Part shown: positions 37,080 to 49,310 of the stretch, in pieces
Layout of the letters: every line of letters starts with the position of its first letter
How positions within the stretch are numbered: position 1 is the first letter of the stretch
Source of the DNA: Sitta carolinensis
Taxonomy: Eukaryota; Chordata; Aves; Passeriformes; Sittidae
NCBI GenBank assembly: GCA_032173965.1
Contig: CM063290.1
Coordinates: 6,523,501 to 6,587,500, forward strand
Length of the DNA stretch: 64,000 nt
Direction of reading: 5' to 3'
Notes under the pieces: generated by a model
What the model was told of the DNA's origin: nothing
The model's input: only the letters and a program-made list of their open reading frames with translations
The model's database searches: none
Position numbers and translations under genes: made by a program

Positions 37080-37235
37080 CATCACAGGCACTGACAAATG
37101 GAGCTTCACAAAAGTCTTCTGAAGTAAATCAGCAGTTGTTATCCAGGACAGAGAGGGAGATGGGGCATAAAAAGGTTGAGGAACTTGACCAAGAGGATAC
37201 AGCCACCTGTGGCCAAGTGTGACTCCTCAGTGTGT
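37080..37235 (+). mobile_element. Candidate ancient MIR-like SINE fragment
   Basis: The segment AAAAAGGTTGAGGAACTTGACCAAGAGGATACAGC (about 37170-37204), followed by GTGGCCAAGTGTGACTCC, follows the MIR tail order (AGAGGTTAAGTAACTTGCCCAAGGTCACACAGC..GTGGCAGAG..GACTC). GTTATCCAGGACAGAGAGG upstream fits the preceding ATTATCCCCATTTTACAGA part more loosely. The fragment is very old and identified by eye. Confidence 0.45.
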
Positions 37236-40226
37236 GCTGGGAACCACAAACTTTTTCCCTCACAATTCCTTTTTGGCTACCAACTGTAAAGAAATGGCCA
37301 CTAATAATGCATTTGGATACTAAGTTGTCAGGAGGATGTGAAACCAGGAGATAAATTAATGATTTTTATGCCCTGTGATGGATTTACAGAGAATCTCAGA
37401 GGCTTTAATTTGGACAGGCTGGGTTCTGCCATGCCTTATTGTTTCATCTATTGGATTTTTGATAAATATAAAGCTCTCCAGTGGGACTGGGGATCTGAAG
37501 GGTTTTAGGGTGGAATTAAGAAATATGGTATGATTCTGTGTTTATACCAGGAAGGCTTTTGTTTTGTACTTTTGGGGATTTGGGCAGGAACCGTGCCCTT
37601 GTCATTAATTGTGTCCATTATGACACAGAAAAAACTTACTGCATTGTTTAAACTATTTTCTCAGCATCACAAAATGTTTAGACATTTTGTCTATGTTGAA
37701 GTGTGAGATTCTGTCCACCTCTATGCAGCTGTGTAAGATTCTAGATCGGGGGTATGCTGATAATGCAGAGGTGATCTTGTAGACATTTATGTTTACTATT
37801 ATTTATGGCAGATTACTGTGATTTGAAAATATTTTGAGCTGAATCTGGTTAATTCACGTAGCCTGGATGCAGCAAAGGCAGGATTTCATTGCTCTAACTG
37901 CCTTACCCTTTCTTCCTTCCTTCCTTCCCTCCATGGATGCCATCCTGCTGCCTGCAGCCACGTCCAGATCTGTACTCTACAGCTCAGTGCAGAGTGGCCA
38001 CAACCACAGTGGGCATTTCTGTTGAGGTTTGCAGTCAAGCCAAGAATTTTTTTGTGCTTTTAGGGTAGAGGATGTCAGCATGCCCCTCTGTAGTCAGGGC
38101 CCGGTGCAGAGGAAATGCTTTGCTCTCCTGCGATGAGGAGTGTGACAGAAGTGAAAAGCATCACTATTATTGCAGTCCTTTCAAAGGGGTCCCCGTGGGA
38201 GCTGACATTTGAAGGATTCCCTGCATGTGGTGAGCTCTGGTGTCAGCCAGGGAAGCCGGGATTCATGAACAGTGGCTCACAGGTACTTTGTGAGGAGCTA
38301 AAGCTTTTGTTTGTGAGGAACAGCTCTGCAGAGCACTGGAAGGAGCAGCTCTGTAGCTACGGAAGAGCTGGTACAAGGTCAGAGCCTTTAGAAAGGGCAA
38401 GGAGAGAACAAACCATGCATGCATTGCCTGTGTGCATTTGCATGCATGTGCATATGAAAGTAGGGCTGTGGGTGTAATTAACAACTCGTTCCTGGGTGCA
38501 TTTGGAAAACAAAGTGTCAAGTTGCAGAATACACCCTCCTCCCTGTGCAACTGCATTAACCTCAAAAGGGGAAAAGGAGGGATTTAAAGCGCTGCAAAAG
38601 GCTGCACTGAGGCTGAATGCCTTGCGAAATCCCTCTGCTAAATCAAACTCGCTTCAGTTAAATAAGCTCATACACTCCCCCATCATATAAACTATTAGTT
38701 TTACTCTCTCAGTACTGAAAAAAACCGGTCAGAAGTATTATCACTGTTTTTAACCTGGCAAAGATATTTGCTGCTATCCTGAGGTGTACCTGCCAAGCTT
38801 CAGGACAGAAGCAATTTTTATGCCCGAAGCTTTGTACATACAAACCTCTGGAGGGGGTCGGGGGAATAAACGAGTTATCTGACTAGTTGGCTCAGTCTTA
38901 ACTAGTGTTGAGCAGCTGGAGAATCTGGAAAGCACATCAGACTTGGAGTCTGTGGGGAAAAGAGGAAATTCTGCAGTTACCCGGGTCTTGCCATAAAAAG
39001 AACAAATTAAAGGGAGAGGTGAGCAGGCAGAGCACTTCAAAGATGGAACAGTCTGCAGACAAGAAAGCGTGTTGATAAGACCATTAAAAGCCAGCTAGCA
39101 GAGTGATTAATGGAACAGAATTGCCTTTTGGTTCTTGGGACTAACAGTCAATTGCATCCCAACGGGATCACCAGAGATCTGAGCACAGAAGTCAAGCCAT
39201 CACTGAAAATCTGCATTTATTCTCACTGTCCTCCCAAATACCTCTCCTTCCAGCGAGCACTGATAAGCTGAACTTCCCAGACCTATTGGGATTTTAGTGG
39301 GCAAGGTTGGTGGAAGAGGAAAAAAAGCAGAGAAGGAGGTGGGGGGATAGAATTGGCGGCATGCAGAGTTTGAAGGAAAATATCTAGGAGTTCATTGTGT
39401 GGAAACCTGGATGTGAGGACAGCTCAGGTCTCAGCCCCAGGAATTCCCTGAAGTCCTGGGAATGCCTGCAATGCAAACCCCATGGCCAGGGTGGGAGATC
39501 ACATCTCAGCACAGGCGTTTTCTGTCCATGCTAGACAGAGTGCTGCGAGCTGTGGAACAGCTTTAAGCTCATACCCGGGAGCAAATGGAGGGGCTTTCAA
39601 GCACCAGAAATACCCAACGATTAACTCAGCAGTGACTGAAATAAAAGAAGCGTCATGCATGGAAGAATATTTGGCATGTTTCCAGGTCTTAGCAAATACA
39701 AAACCCCATCAGTCTAAAGAAGCATTAGGAGTTTATGATGTGGAAATAACTGGCTGGTGTGTGACGCATTTCCAGCTTATGGTGAGCCATCTATTAGAAG
39801 AAAATGTTTTAGACCTGCTGGGGCTGGACTCAACCTCCCTGCTACAGGCCAAATGCCATGGACATGAGGCGAGTGTTTCAGAAACAGAATATCCTGCCAT
39901 GTGCAGAGAGGGAAGAGATCAGGGAACGCTAGGCATAATTACTTCTCAGCTGTTTAGTGCTCAGATGAGGTGATGGGGCAAAGTCTCCTGTAATAGCTGA
40001 GTTCGGGCAGCTCCTGTCTGCTGTGGTGATACCTTTGCTGGCTTCCTTGCACTCTGAGGCGTCCACTGGATGCACAGAAACCTTTTACAGTTTGACCATT
40101 TGACTTGAAGGAAGCGCTCAGAGTAAAAGGGAGTCTGATGAAATGGCAGGAGTGAGTGAACTGTTCTCAGAGCATCTATTTTAGCAGCAAGGGAAAAAAA
40201 AAAGGTGGCTTAGTCATGTGCAGCAA
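37236..40226. other. Non-coding stretch, no gene recognised
   Basis: Includes a short (TTCC)n run at about 37911-37930 and an ATGCAT-rich segment at 38413-38456. A 163-codon plus-strand frame at 39482-39973 has no recognisable domain and no convincing splice or promoter context. I do not call it. Confidence 0.45.
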
Positions 40227-40244
40227 TCAAGGTCAGCATGACCT
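40227..40244. promoter_or_regulatory. Perfect palindromic oestrogen response element with ERR/SF-1 extension
   Basis: TCAAGGTCAGCATGACCT reads AGGTCA-GCA-TGACCT (40230-40244), a perfect inverted repeat with a 3-bp spacer, the consensus ERE. The left arm is extended to TCAAGGTCA (40227-40235), the consensus monomer site for ERR and SF-1/LRH-1 receptors. The right arm continues TGACCTTGG, so the palindrome extends beyond the core. By chance a perfect 12-base AGGTCAnnnTGACCT match is expected about 0.004 times in 64 kb of equal base use. The motif is seen directly. Receptor binding and the target gene are inference, and no promoter is visible nearby. Confidence 0.55.
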
Positions 40245-40957
40245 TGGCTTTGAGTAGCAGCACTCCATCCTCTCCCATGGAGTCAGAGAATGCAGAGCAT
40301 TCCATGGACTCCACCTGGTTTTACAAATACTTTCAGCATCAGGAAAAATACTTGCTTTACAAAGGAGCAAACTGAAACACGAGGAAATGTCCAAGAATCC
40401 AACAGCACATCCAGCAGTGACAGACTATGGTTGCCAGCTTCTCTCTGTGGCTGCATTCTCCTTGGGAGTAAGCTGGGGGAAAGTACCAGTCTGTCACTGA
40501 CAAAAGAGAGCAATGAATCCTTCATCATCAGAAGAACTCCAAACGATATTCACAAGCCGACAGCAATTTTCTTAATGGGCACTTTCTGAAGAGTGTTTCT
40601 CTAGAGAAGTTCATCATTGGAAGAAAGTCTCAGGTAGTTTCAGGAGGGCAGGTCTCTTCCTTGCACAACCCTGGGGTGCGGGAGCTGCCCCAAGGTGTCT
40701 GCACTCTTCATGGTGATAGCTGACCCAGCAGTGCACCCCTGACTCTAAGAAATGCTGGCTTTCATACACAGAATACAAGAAAATGGAAGCCAAAACTCAA
40801 CTCAGTCAAGCTGAAAACTGGGTTCGTATCTATTTTTTTCCTTCTTTTAAACACTAATTTTCTGTCCTCTGAGTCTTTTTAATTCTTCTCTCTGCTATTT
40901 TTGTCAAAGACAAGGTTTGTGCTTTTTGTTTGACAAAGTCTTTTCAGTTCCTCTGGG
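40245..40957. other. Non-coding stretch, no gene recognised
   Basis: Open frames at about 40283-40589 overlap on both strands without any recognisable family. A T/C-rich part lies at about 40828-40905. Confidence 0.5.
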
Positions 40958-40985
40958 AAAAAAAAAAAAAAAAAAAAAAAAAAAA
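40958..40985 (+). repeat. A28 mononucleotide run
   Basis: 28 consecutive A residues follow CTCTGGG. Such a run could be a retroposed poly(A) tail. No AATAAA lies in the 60 bp upstream, no recognisable retrogene body precedes it, and no target-site duplication stood out, so simple slippage is as likely. Confidence 0.95.
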
Positions 40986-41452
40986 GGAGAAGCTGTGGAC
41001 ATATCAGTGCCAGCTACAAAGGACTACGGGGAAGATTTGTCTGAGTGGAAAACTCATAGAGAGGAGAAACTCTATTAGATGTCACAGAGCACCAAAGGAA
41101 GGGAGGTTTGGTCCAAGCTCTTTCCCTTTGGGCAGGCTTATTTTCCCATTTTGAACCCTGTGACATTAAGAACCTTCCCAGAAGTAAATGCTCACTCTTC
41201 TCTCCTGAAGTACCAGGATTTCTCAAATGCATATAGTACCTGGACACTCACACACATACTTGTTTCCATTTTAGACAATACCACCTGGACAAGGTGCACT
41301 TAATCTTCATGGCCTTTATAAAAGAAAATATTCAGACATTTGTAGGAACAGAGTCCCTTTTGATTCCTGACTTGAACATCATAGTAAATGTATGGACTTT
41401 GCAAGTACCTTTAGGCTCAGAAGGCAGGATCTGCTGCAGGATGAGTTTTAAT
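40986..41452. other. Non-coding stretch flanking the CR1 3' end
   Basis: No gene recognised. It separates the A28 run from the CR1 insertion. Confidence 0.5.
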
Positions 41453-41790
41453 ACAGAATCACAGAATGTCTTAAGTTGGAGGGGACCCACAAGGATCATC
41501 AAGTCCAATTCCTGGCCCTGCACTGGACACCCCAAGTGCCTGTGCCTGAGAGCCTTGTCCAAATGCTCTTGGAAGTCTGGAAGCCTTGGAGCTGTGACCA
41601 CTTTGCTGAGGAACCTGTTCAGTGCCTGACCACCCTCTGGTGTGAAAAACCTTTTCCTAATATCCAACCTAAACCTCCCCTGACTCAGCTCCTGCCATTT
41701 CCTTGGGTCCTACTGCTACTCACCACAGAGGAGGGAACAGTGCCTGCCCCTGCTCTTCCCTCAGAAACGGGAAACTGAGGAGATGTGTGC
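41453..41790 (-). mobile_element. CR1 LINE, 5'-truncated 3' end
   Basis: The plus strand opens with ACAGAATCACAGAATG, the reverse complement of the CR1 3' terminal octamer repeat. It continues with the typical order TTGGAGGGGACC, AAGGATCATCAAGTCCAA, GAACCTGTTCAGTGCCTGACCACCC, TTCCTAATATCCAACCTAAACCTCCCCTGA and GCCATTTCCTTGGGTCCTA. Read on the minus strand, 41667 to about 41540 still gives DIRKRFFTPEG..LNRFLSKVV..P..FQEHLDKAL, the C-terminal end of CR1 ORF2 (family: RLDIRKxFF..HWNRLPxEVV). About 340 bp are kept, the severe 5' truncation normal for CR1. It is the best-preserved retroposon in the window and so probably the youngest. Confidence 0.95.
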
Positions 41791-42804
41791 TCAGACAAGA
41801 ACAATTCCCTGACTGGCAACGTTGCTGCTTCAGTCACTCCTCTGAAAATGTGTCAAGAGGTACTTTTGTGCTGCTTCCCAGCTATTCTGCTTCACGTGAG
41901 CTAAAGAGACATCTACTCTGTGCCAGTAGGAGAACATTTCCTCATGGGAATGGTGTCATTCTGCTGAGAAGCATCACTCTGGCATGGAGCTATGGTATTT
42001 TCCAACAGATAGGAGCAAGCCCAGACAAAGCACCAGGGCAGACTCAAGACGTGTCATGCACCAGCACAGCCCTGAGCTGGCCCTCCCATCCCTGTGCCTT
42101 GGTGAGGCTAGAGGAGGCCAGAGCTGGGCTAGCACAGCCCTGCAGGGCCCAGTGCACTGAGGCTGGGGGTGCAACGAGCTGCTGGCTCTCTGCAGGAGCC
42201 TGTGCCAGCGAGTCCTGTGAGCACTGGGCTGTGAGCAGCACTGCAGCAGAGCAGCAGCCCTGCCTGCAGCATTGCTCGCTGCACTTGGGGATGTCACAGC
42301 CCTCCCAGGGACATGGCTGGGCTCAGTGCTGCTCCCCAGGCAGAGCAGAGAGAGCTGGGGGGCACCACTGAGGGACTGAGGAGGGAAAAGGGGTGCAGAG
42401 CTGCCAATGCTGAGCCTGCTCCTCCTTTTGCTGCTGCTGCTGTTTCCTGGGAGTTGAGGATTAGACCAGTTCTATTTTCAGGATTTAGATAAAAGTTTCT
42501 GTCACAGGTCATGACTCCCTCAGTTACAAGGGGTTCTGACCATTTTTCCTGCGGGTGGGAACAAGAGAGCAGCTGCTCTGCTGTGCCTGCCAAGCTCTGT
42601 CCTGCTTGGCTGGAGTGCCCAGCTCAGGGAAAGCTGCTTCCTTCATCCAGAGGCCATAAAGATGCTGACACCCACAAACGTGCACACCAGGGATATTCAC
42701 GCATGGGCTCCCAGAGCTGGCCTTCAGTACGTATCGTCTGTGTTCCTGGCTGGTGCAGTCTCTTTTCTGTGCCCTCCTCAGACTCTGCCTTGCAAGGCAC
42801 AGGA
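41791..42804. other. GC-richer non-coding spacer between two CR1 copies
   Basis: A 222-codon plus-strand frame starts inside the CR1 (41703) and runs to 42371 through CAGC/TGCTG-rich sequence. Opposing minus frames lie at 41974-42297 and 42294-42593. The composition is rich in Ala, Ser, Cys and Trp without any domain, which points to chance. CpG is not enriched. Confidence 0.5.
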
Positions 42805-43990
42805 TTTCACAGAATCACTGCAAAACTGGAGATCTCCTGACAGGAGCAGAAAAACAGAGGGCTGGGAGAAGGTTCTGCATCACTGAGCCCAATTGCCTGC
42901 AGTCGCCATCATTTCATAAGATCCCCTTCATCCACCAGTGTATCATAAAACTGGTTTTATATAGTTTACTTCCTTTACCTCCACCTCTTTGTCAAGAGAA
43001 CTAATTTAATGCCTCATTCTTCCGATGGCTGGGAATCTTCCCAAAATTTCCAGCCTTCTACCTATTTGTTCTTGTGTCAATGCTGTTCTCAAGTTGAAAT
43101 AGCTCTTCCCACCCTCTTCCCAGCTGCATTTGTAGATAGCAATGCCACCTCTCAAAGCCATAGAAAGGAAAGGCTGCATTTGCTGCACTTCTCTGCAGCC
43201 GTTTCTTGTTTTAATAGACCTTTTCTGAGTTTCTGTGCCAGGACTGACTGCCTGGTGCTCCAGGTAAGATCTCATCAAGCCCTGGAGCAGGGATGTTCAC
43301 ACTGGATGTCTGATGCACCATCATAGATTCACAAAGTCTCTTGGGGAATGCCAGAACACCTGACTTCACTTTCCTCTATCATTTCAAAAGGACAAGCCCC
43401 ATTTCACAGAAATAGTGCACTTCAGGATTCTCTCAGTGCCCAGCCTTTCCCTTCATATGATCACACCCTTCTTCACACTTCCATCTCTCCTGCTGCAGCT
43501 TTCAAGTCTATCCTATTTTTTAAATAGTTTTCTGAACCTCCACTATTGTTCTTATCCACCCCGATTTCATCTCAGCCACAAATTTTGAGGCATCATCTTT
43601 TGTGCCAGGAAAATTAGAATCATAAATGCATTTAATCTCCCCCACCAACACAAAAGGGACACCAGGGTCACCACTATGCCCCAAACTTTCCCAAAATATA
43701 CTCTGTAATTCTCCAGACACTTCCTGCACAATTCCACTAATCCCTGTTTTCTGCAGTTTGACTAATCTTGTCACCATGTCAAATACACTGTAGAAATCCA
43801 GAGAGATTAGATCTACTGCACTGCTTTTGTTAAGAAAATCAATTATCCTATCAAATAAAATCATCAAATGCATCTGACACAACATTGCTTTGGTAAAGCT
43901 TTGCTGCATTTTTTCCTTCAAAAAGTCCTTTTACTTCCTGAAGCTTTGTATAACTTTGAGGTCAGACAAGCCAGGCTTTAGTCACACAGA
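42805..43990 (-). mobile_element. Older CR1 LINE with reverse-transcriptase remnants
   Basis: The plus strand has CACAGAATCACTG at about 42810, a plausible degraded 3' end. CAGGACTG..TGGTGCTCCAGGTAAGATCTCATCAAGCCCTGGAGC (about 43238-43291) parallels the CR1 block whose usual form is CAGAACTG..AGTGCTCCAGGTGAGGTCTCACCAGTGCCCTG. On the minus strand a 133-codon open stretch (43921 to 43520) keeps the RT order: AVDLISLDFYSVFDMV (DFYSVFDMV at 43798-43772) matches VDVVYLDFSKAFDTV. KFVAEMKSG (43585-43559) matches KFADDTKLGG, with both catalytic Asp residues lost. The enzyme is therefore dead. The 43330-43500 part is poorly recognisable and may hold a later insertion. Confidence 0.75.
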
Positions 43991-46900
43991 TCATATTTTC
44001 CTTTAAAAAAATACACTAAGCTAGTACTACACAAAGGGGTGACAGGAACAGTGCCCCATCTGGAGCCACATTCCATCATTCCATACAAATTGGCTCTAGC
44101 AAAGCCACAGCAGAATAACACCTAACCTCTATTACCGGCCTTTCTACTTCTAAAAAAAATGTTTGAGCTTTTTTACATTCTTTAATTCAAAAGATGTTTG
44201 AAATCATACTTTTACAGTGTCAAAGTACAGACTCATGGGTTTAGGAGTCAAGCAGACCAAGTTCCAGAAAAATAATGTAAAACCTGGATTTTGACAAGAC
44301 CCGTGGAAACAAAATGCTGAATCTTTTCCAATGGCAGTGAGGAAATCTTTTCCCTAAGAGAGGCCAGAGAATTTGAAAATGCATAGAAGCAGGTGATTAG
44401 AAATGAAAATAAAATTGTGACTATTACATGTGTTTTGTTTGGGTTTGATCCAAAGGCTTCTGGATGGTGCAGGTAATGGGCTATTAGATATTCACAGCCT
44501 TCTGGCTGGAGATCTCATTTTTAAGCATTTCTATATCATTTGGTCACTCATGAAAAAGGAGCTGGGTTGGGGATCTGGTGGGCTCCTATGTGCTAAATTT
44601 ATGTTACCAAGTTATCCATATGAACATATTTTCTCTCCCTGTTTCCCCTCCTCCCTTCACCCTACCCACTGAGGAACTCTTCATTCTTGCCTCAGTCAAG
44701 GCAGCTTTTTCACTTTTCTCCCTGAAACCTCATTTTCATGCTGTTACTCCCCCTCAGAATGGCCAGATGTGATTGCAGTGCCAGCTTTTCATAGCTCTGG
44801 GCTGTGAGGAAGCCCTGAAGAGATCATCAACCCACGGATGTGCAGGTTGGGAGGGAGGAAGGCAGGGGCAGAGGAGGGTGGAATGCCATCAGCTGGAGGG
44901 GTTGCAGTGCCAGAAATGCCATGGGGTTTGCAGGCCATATCACTTCTTTATGATTCTTTTTCATGTCCTCATGCCTGAGAAAGGACATTCATATCAGTCA
45001 TTGCTTGCTCCTTTACTACTCCTTTGCTCAGCACAGCCAGGGCTCTGCATCCCCTCCTCTCACCTTTAGTGTCCACAGGGACTGTTCCTGTAGCTGCTGA
45101 GACAGATGTCCAAGCCAGGTCTGCAGAAAGGAGTTTTTACTGTTTATACTACACACACACAATAAAGATGGCAAGTTAATGAAAATTAAGAAAAATGAGG
45201 GCATTTCACTCGAGCTGTTCTAGGACCGTCCTAAACAGCCTTGCATGGGTAATTTCCCTTGTACTGCTATTAGAAAAAAGTAAAATGGTCAGTGTCTGGA
45301 ATTAGAAGAGAAAGTAATGAAATTCAAACATGATTATTATCAAAAACAGGCTCTGATAGGATACCAGCATCCAGTTGAAAGTTCAGACAAATTTGAACTT
45401 AGTGGCAAAAATCCCCACCTTATTTTCTGTTTCACAAAACAGTTTTATGAACCTCATAAGGAAATTTTAGCAAATCTGATTGTGCAAGGAAAAAACTCTT
45501 GTCATAATTAATCTGACTCAGAATTTGGATGCCAGCAAAGGGGGAAATTTCCTTCACATTTATATTCATGTCAAACCACTGAAATCAGAAGAGCTTCAGG
45601 AAAGTTTAATACTTCCTTTGTAAAATTATATTGCTTGACAGTAACAGGGCTCATACTTACATTTAGATGGTTCTCCCATCATACTCAAATATTATTGACT
45701 GTTATTATTTAATGGACAAAAGATCTCTGGAGAAAAATCCAGTGTCAGGATTGAAGTTTTTCAAAGCAAAATGCATTTGTATTTCTGGAGACAGAAATTA
45801 GAGCAGACAGTACTACTCATATAGTAGAGAATATAACATATGTATCATACCAAGTACATAAATGTAGAATCATGATCCTCTATGTCATTAGAAACAGCTA
45901 TACTAAAAATCAATGGCACGAAATTTCTTCAGGTCAGATATTCCAAGGAATATTCTAGTAACTAAAATATTGAAATAAAGCACATAAATAACATTGGGCA
46001 CACAATGTCTTTTTGTTCAGTGGCTGCACTGCTCTTGACACAATAGAGCAGTCCCTGGAAAAGAACCCTGAAAGGGCTGAGCTGGCCAAAGTAATTAACG
46101 CACATGATGGTTTTCTCTGCAAAAGAGAGGACAGAAAAAGCACAGCTGCTTTTGGACCCAGACGTGCATCCTCTTTGTGGTGTGTGGGAGAGACATCACT
46201 TGCAATCAGTCCAGTAGCACTGGGTTCCTGTTTGGCTCCACACCAACGTTCCTTCCTGCTGTCCTGCATTCAGCCATGCCAAACCCTGCCTGACACTGGC
46301 ACAGGAGGGAGCATCTCCATCCACTGCCGGGGAGTTGCACAGGTGGAGCTGAGAGATTATTCATGTCACCATTTATTTACCCCTTTGATAGGTAAAATCT
46401 GGATGCTTTCTGTCTTGTGACAAACACTGAAGTATCTCTGACCTCAAATATGACTGCAGCCCCTGTTTTGGTTCTGCCCTGAGTTTTATATCACAGGCAA
46501 GTGAGCAGCAGTGACGATGGTACCAAAAATGTTTCTGGCTGCCCACACACCCACACTACTGCCCACGAGGGCCCTGCTCTGCCTCCCAAATGGGCCAGTG
46601 GCTCCTGTTTGGAACTGCCTCCCATACAGATATTTCAAATCCTGCAGGCTCTGGGATGACAGGAGCCCATCACTGGTGTAGGGCCTCTCATACCCCACAT
46701 CTGGGGAAGTTCCAGTGTGCCCTCTTTGCTGGGAAGGGCTGTGCCAGGCTCAGGAAGGAGGCACGGGAAAACAAATCCCCGTCACAGGGTGCTTCACACT
46801 CCAGGGCCTTCTCTGCCATCCCAACATCCTCTCAGTGCTCCATTGCAACAGCCACACCACACAGTGCCCCACACACATCTGCAAGGACAGAGGAAACCTG

Positions 46901-49264
46901 GTCCCTAGACCAGGGAGCATCTTTCACACTTGACAGGTGCCTGCCACAGTCTTCACAGCTTCAGAGACCTCCCTGCTCACATGGGCTTCCTGACCCTTCA
47001 TATCCCACTAAACCTGAGCAGAGCAGAGGTTCTGCATCAGACCAAGAGGGACAGAGGTTCTCTGCTTGTTTGGTGGATTCACCCAAGTTAGATTTGGGGA
47101 GACATCTGAGGATCTGTTATTCACCTCTACTCTGCAAATAGCACTGTCTGTCTGGAGAGCCAGGCAGGCACCCCAAGGAGTCACTTTTGCTTTCCTGAGG
47201 GATTACAGTGGAGCTGGCTGCTGGGAGTTGAGCCCTGCTCAAGCCCACCAGCCTGGCAGGGGTTAAAGATTCAGCTGGGACTACCAGGAGAGCAAGCAGG
47301 AGCCAGTGAGCATCGAGGCAAGAAGGGGGAGAGTTGTTTTAGTCATCTGTGCAAAAATAATAGCAACTCTGAGGGGGAAAAATCCAGGTAAATAGACATG
47401 GTGTGTGAGATAAACGGGACCCTGGGGATGTTTGTTCCTGCACTACCAGATCCATCATGCTTCCCCCAAAGGGAAGCATTCCAGGGACTGGTTTTTTACT
47501 TGTTTACTGCACCAAGAGGCATTTGAAATCTGAGCAGGGAAATCAAGTAAAGAAAATCATCCTTCCTGCAGTGGCTGTGGGTGGGAGGAGAGGGAATTAG
47601 AGGAGTGAGCCAAGGGTTAGAGATGCAGGGTGAGCCTGGGAGGAACATCAGAGTGCCTTTGTCCTTAAACACAGGCAGCTGAGGCACAAATGCATCTCCG
47701 GAGCCTGTCCTGGTCACAATGCAGCTGGGACATTAGCTGCAGAAGTACAGACTTCCTGGGACTGTTTTTCCAGGTCTGTTTTATTCCCACCATTAAAACA
47801 TCTCTGGTTTCTGTGGTGTGAAGCTCCAGCTGGGAGCTGCTGCAGCAGGGGTCTGTGTATTGTTGGAGAAATTCTCATGCAGTGAGGATATGGCCCGTCA
47901 TCCCAGTAGGGATGAACTCCACAGCTTCTAACGCATCTCCTGTGCCTCTCTCAGAGGCCAAATTTCAAGTCAAGGTTACTTCTAAGACTCTGAAAATAGA
48001 GCAAGTACAGACACAAGAACTTGAATAATCTTCTTAAAACTTTTCAGAGCAGAGAAAAGGTCAGATTACAGGTGTGTCTGTGGACAACTTGTTCCTTTTT
48101 TGTTGTTGTTGCTGTTTTAAAAACTCACAAAAGTGCAGAAATAATGAAACATTACTTCAATACCCATAATAAGTACAAATTAATTTTAAGCAGATGCAAA
48201 CAAATACCATTAGGTAATTAAAACCAGAGATAACTGACTGGATAAATTCCTCTGGAGTCCACTTCAGCATTTGATGATACATTGATATTTTTGCATATGC
48301 AGAATTGAAAAATTCATCAGAGAGGGTAGAAAAAAGAGATCAGTTCTATCAATTAAAAAATGTGTGTTTATGCCAGAGGAGTATCCCTGTAGCTTGTCTT
48401 AAAAGCAAAAATTTATCATTCTGCCTATTTCCTCTTGTAAAGCTTCTGCTTGGTTTCCAAATACTATTTTTCCCCAACTAATTTATTCATAAACACATCC
48501 TGTGTCCTCAGCTGCTGTGGTGATGGGGAAGAGGTGGCAGGTTTGTATAGGCACTGTAAGCTTTTCTTTATGGGGAAGAAATAACTTTGTACAAAACCTA
48601 TATATATGTGGAGATGTATGTTTTGGACCAAATGTTGTTCTCAGTGGTATAAATCCCAAACAACTGTGCTTCAGTAAGTATAATCAAATCCCTCTGGTCA
48701 CTCCGCAGGAAAACTGCAAAGAGATTTTGAGCTTTGGTGAATGTTTGGTGTTCACAACCATAAATCCTGTGTTGGTGGATTTATGTGCCACTCTAAGCAC
48801 CTGCTGCAGAATACAGATCAGGAAAATTAAAAAGTGGCATCTCGTGTGAGGTTTCTCCTGCCCCTGCCAAGCAGGTGTTCTCTCCAAACAGGCTGGGCTT
48901 TGAATCCAGCCCAGGCAATGTCCCTACTGCTCCCTGGATGCTGTGAAGCTGCCACCAAACCTCTCCTTCACCCTACAAGCAGGCCTGCCCTCCCACACCA
49001 TCTCCCAGGAGAGTCTGTGGTGTTCTCAGCCTGAGGAGCCAAAGGACATCAGACATCGTGCCTTCATGGGGGTGTGGGAGCACACAGCACCAAACACTCT
49101 GTACAATGGGGAGGCTTCTCAGGCAGTTTGAGGCCTTTGCTCTTTTGAATTTATTGAATTTATTTCATCAGCAAGACAGCAATAATATAAGCTTAGCAAG
49201 ACTGAATTTCAGTGGTCCTGTTTCAGTTCCCAGCAAAGCTCACAAAAGGAATTTATAAAGGCAG
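43991..49264. other. Non-coding stretch, no gene recognised
   Basis: Contains chance frames such as 183 codons at 46590-47141 (plus strand), overlapped by two other plus frames, and 115 codons at 48502-48849 (plus strand) without a recognised domain. A short (AC)5 run lies at 45151-45160. The part at about 45530-45960 is AT-rich. No repeat family was recognised. Confidence 0.45.
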
Positions 49265-49310
49265 ATGATTATTAACTTGCAAGTGGGGAAACTGAGGCAC
49301 AGTGCTACAA
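49265..49310 (+). mobile_element. Candidate MIR-like SINE scrap
   Basis: AAGTGGGGAAACTGAGGCACAG (about 49280-49302), preceded by ATTATTAACTT, matches the highly conserved MIR-type block ATTATCCCCATTTTACAGATGGGGAAACTGAGGCACAGAG. The fragment is too short for a firm family call. Confidence 0.42.

Noticed and set aside
39482..39973. 163-codon plus-strand open frame
   Set aside because: The most protein-like composition among the unexplained frames, but no motif, signal peptide or homologous pattern was recognised; left uncalled.
40958..40985. A28 run as the tail of a processed pseudogene
   Set aside because: No polyadenylation signal close upstream, no recognisable retrogene body and no clear target-site duplication.
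41703..42371. 222-codon plus-strand open frame
   Set aside because: Begins inside the antisense of a CR1 element and runs on through Ala/Ser/Cys-rich low-information sequence; no domain.
46590..47141. 183-codon plus-strand open frame
   Set aside because: Overlaps two other plus frames and has Ser/His/Pro-rich chance composition.
48502..48849. 115-codon plus-strand frame with varied composition
   Set aside because: No domain recognised and no supporting context; could be tested by a protein search but cannot be supported here.
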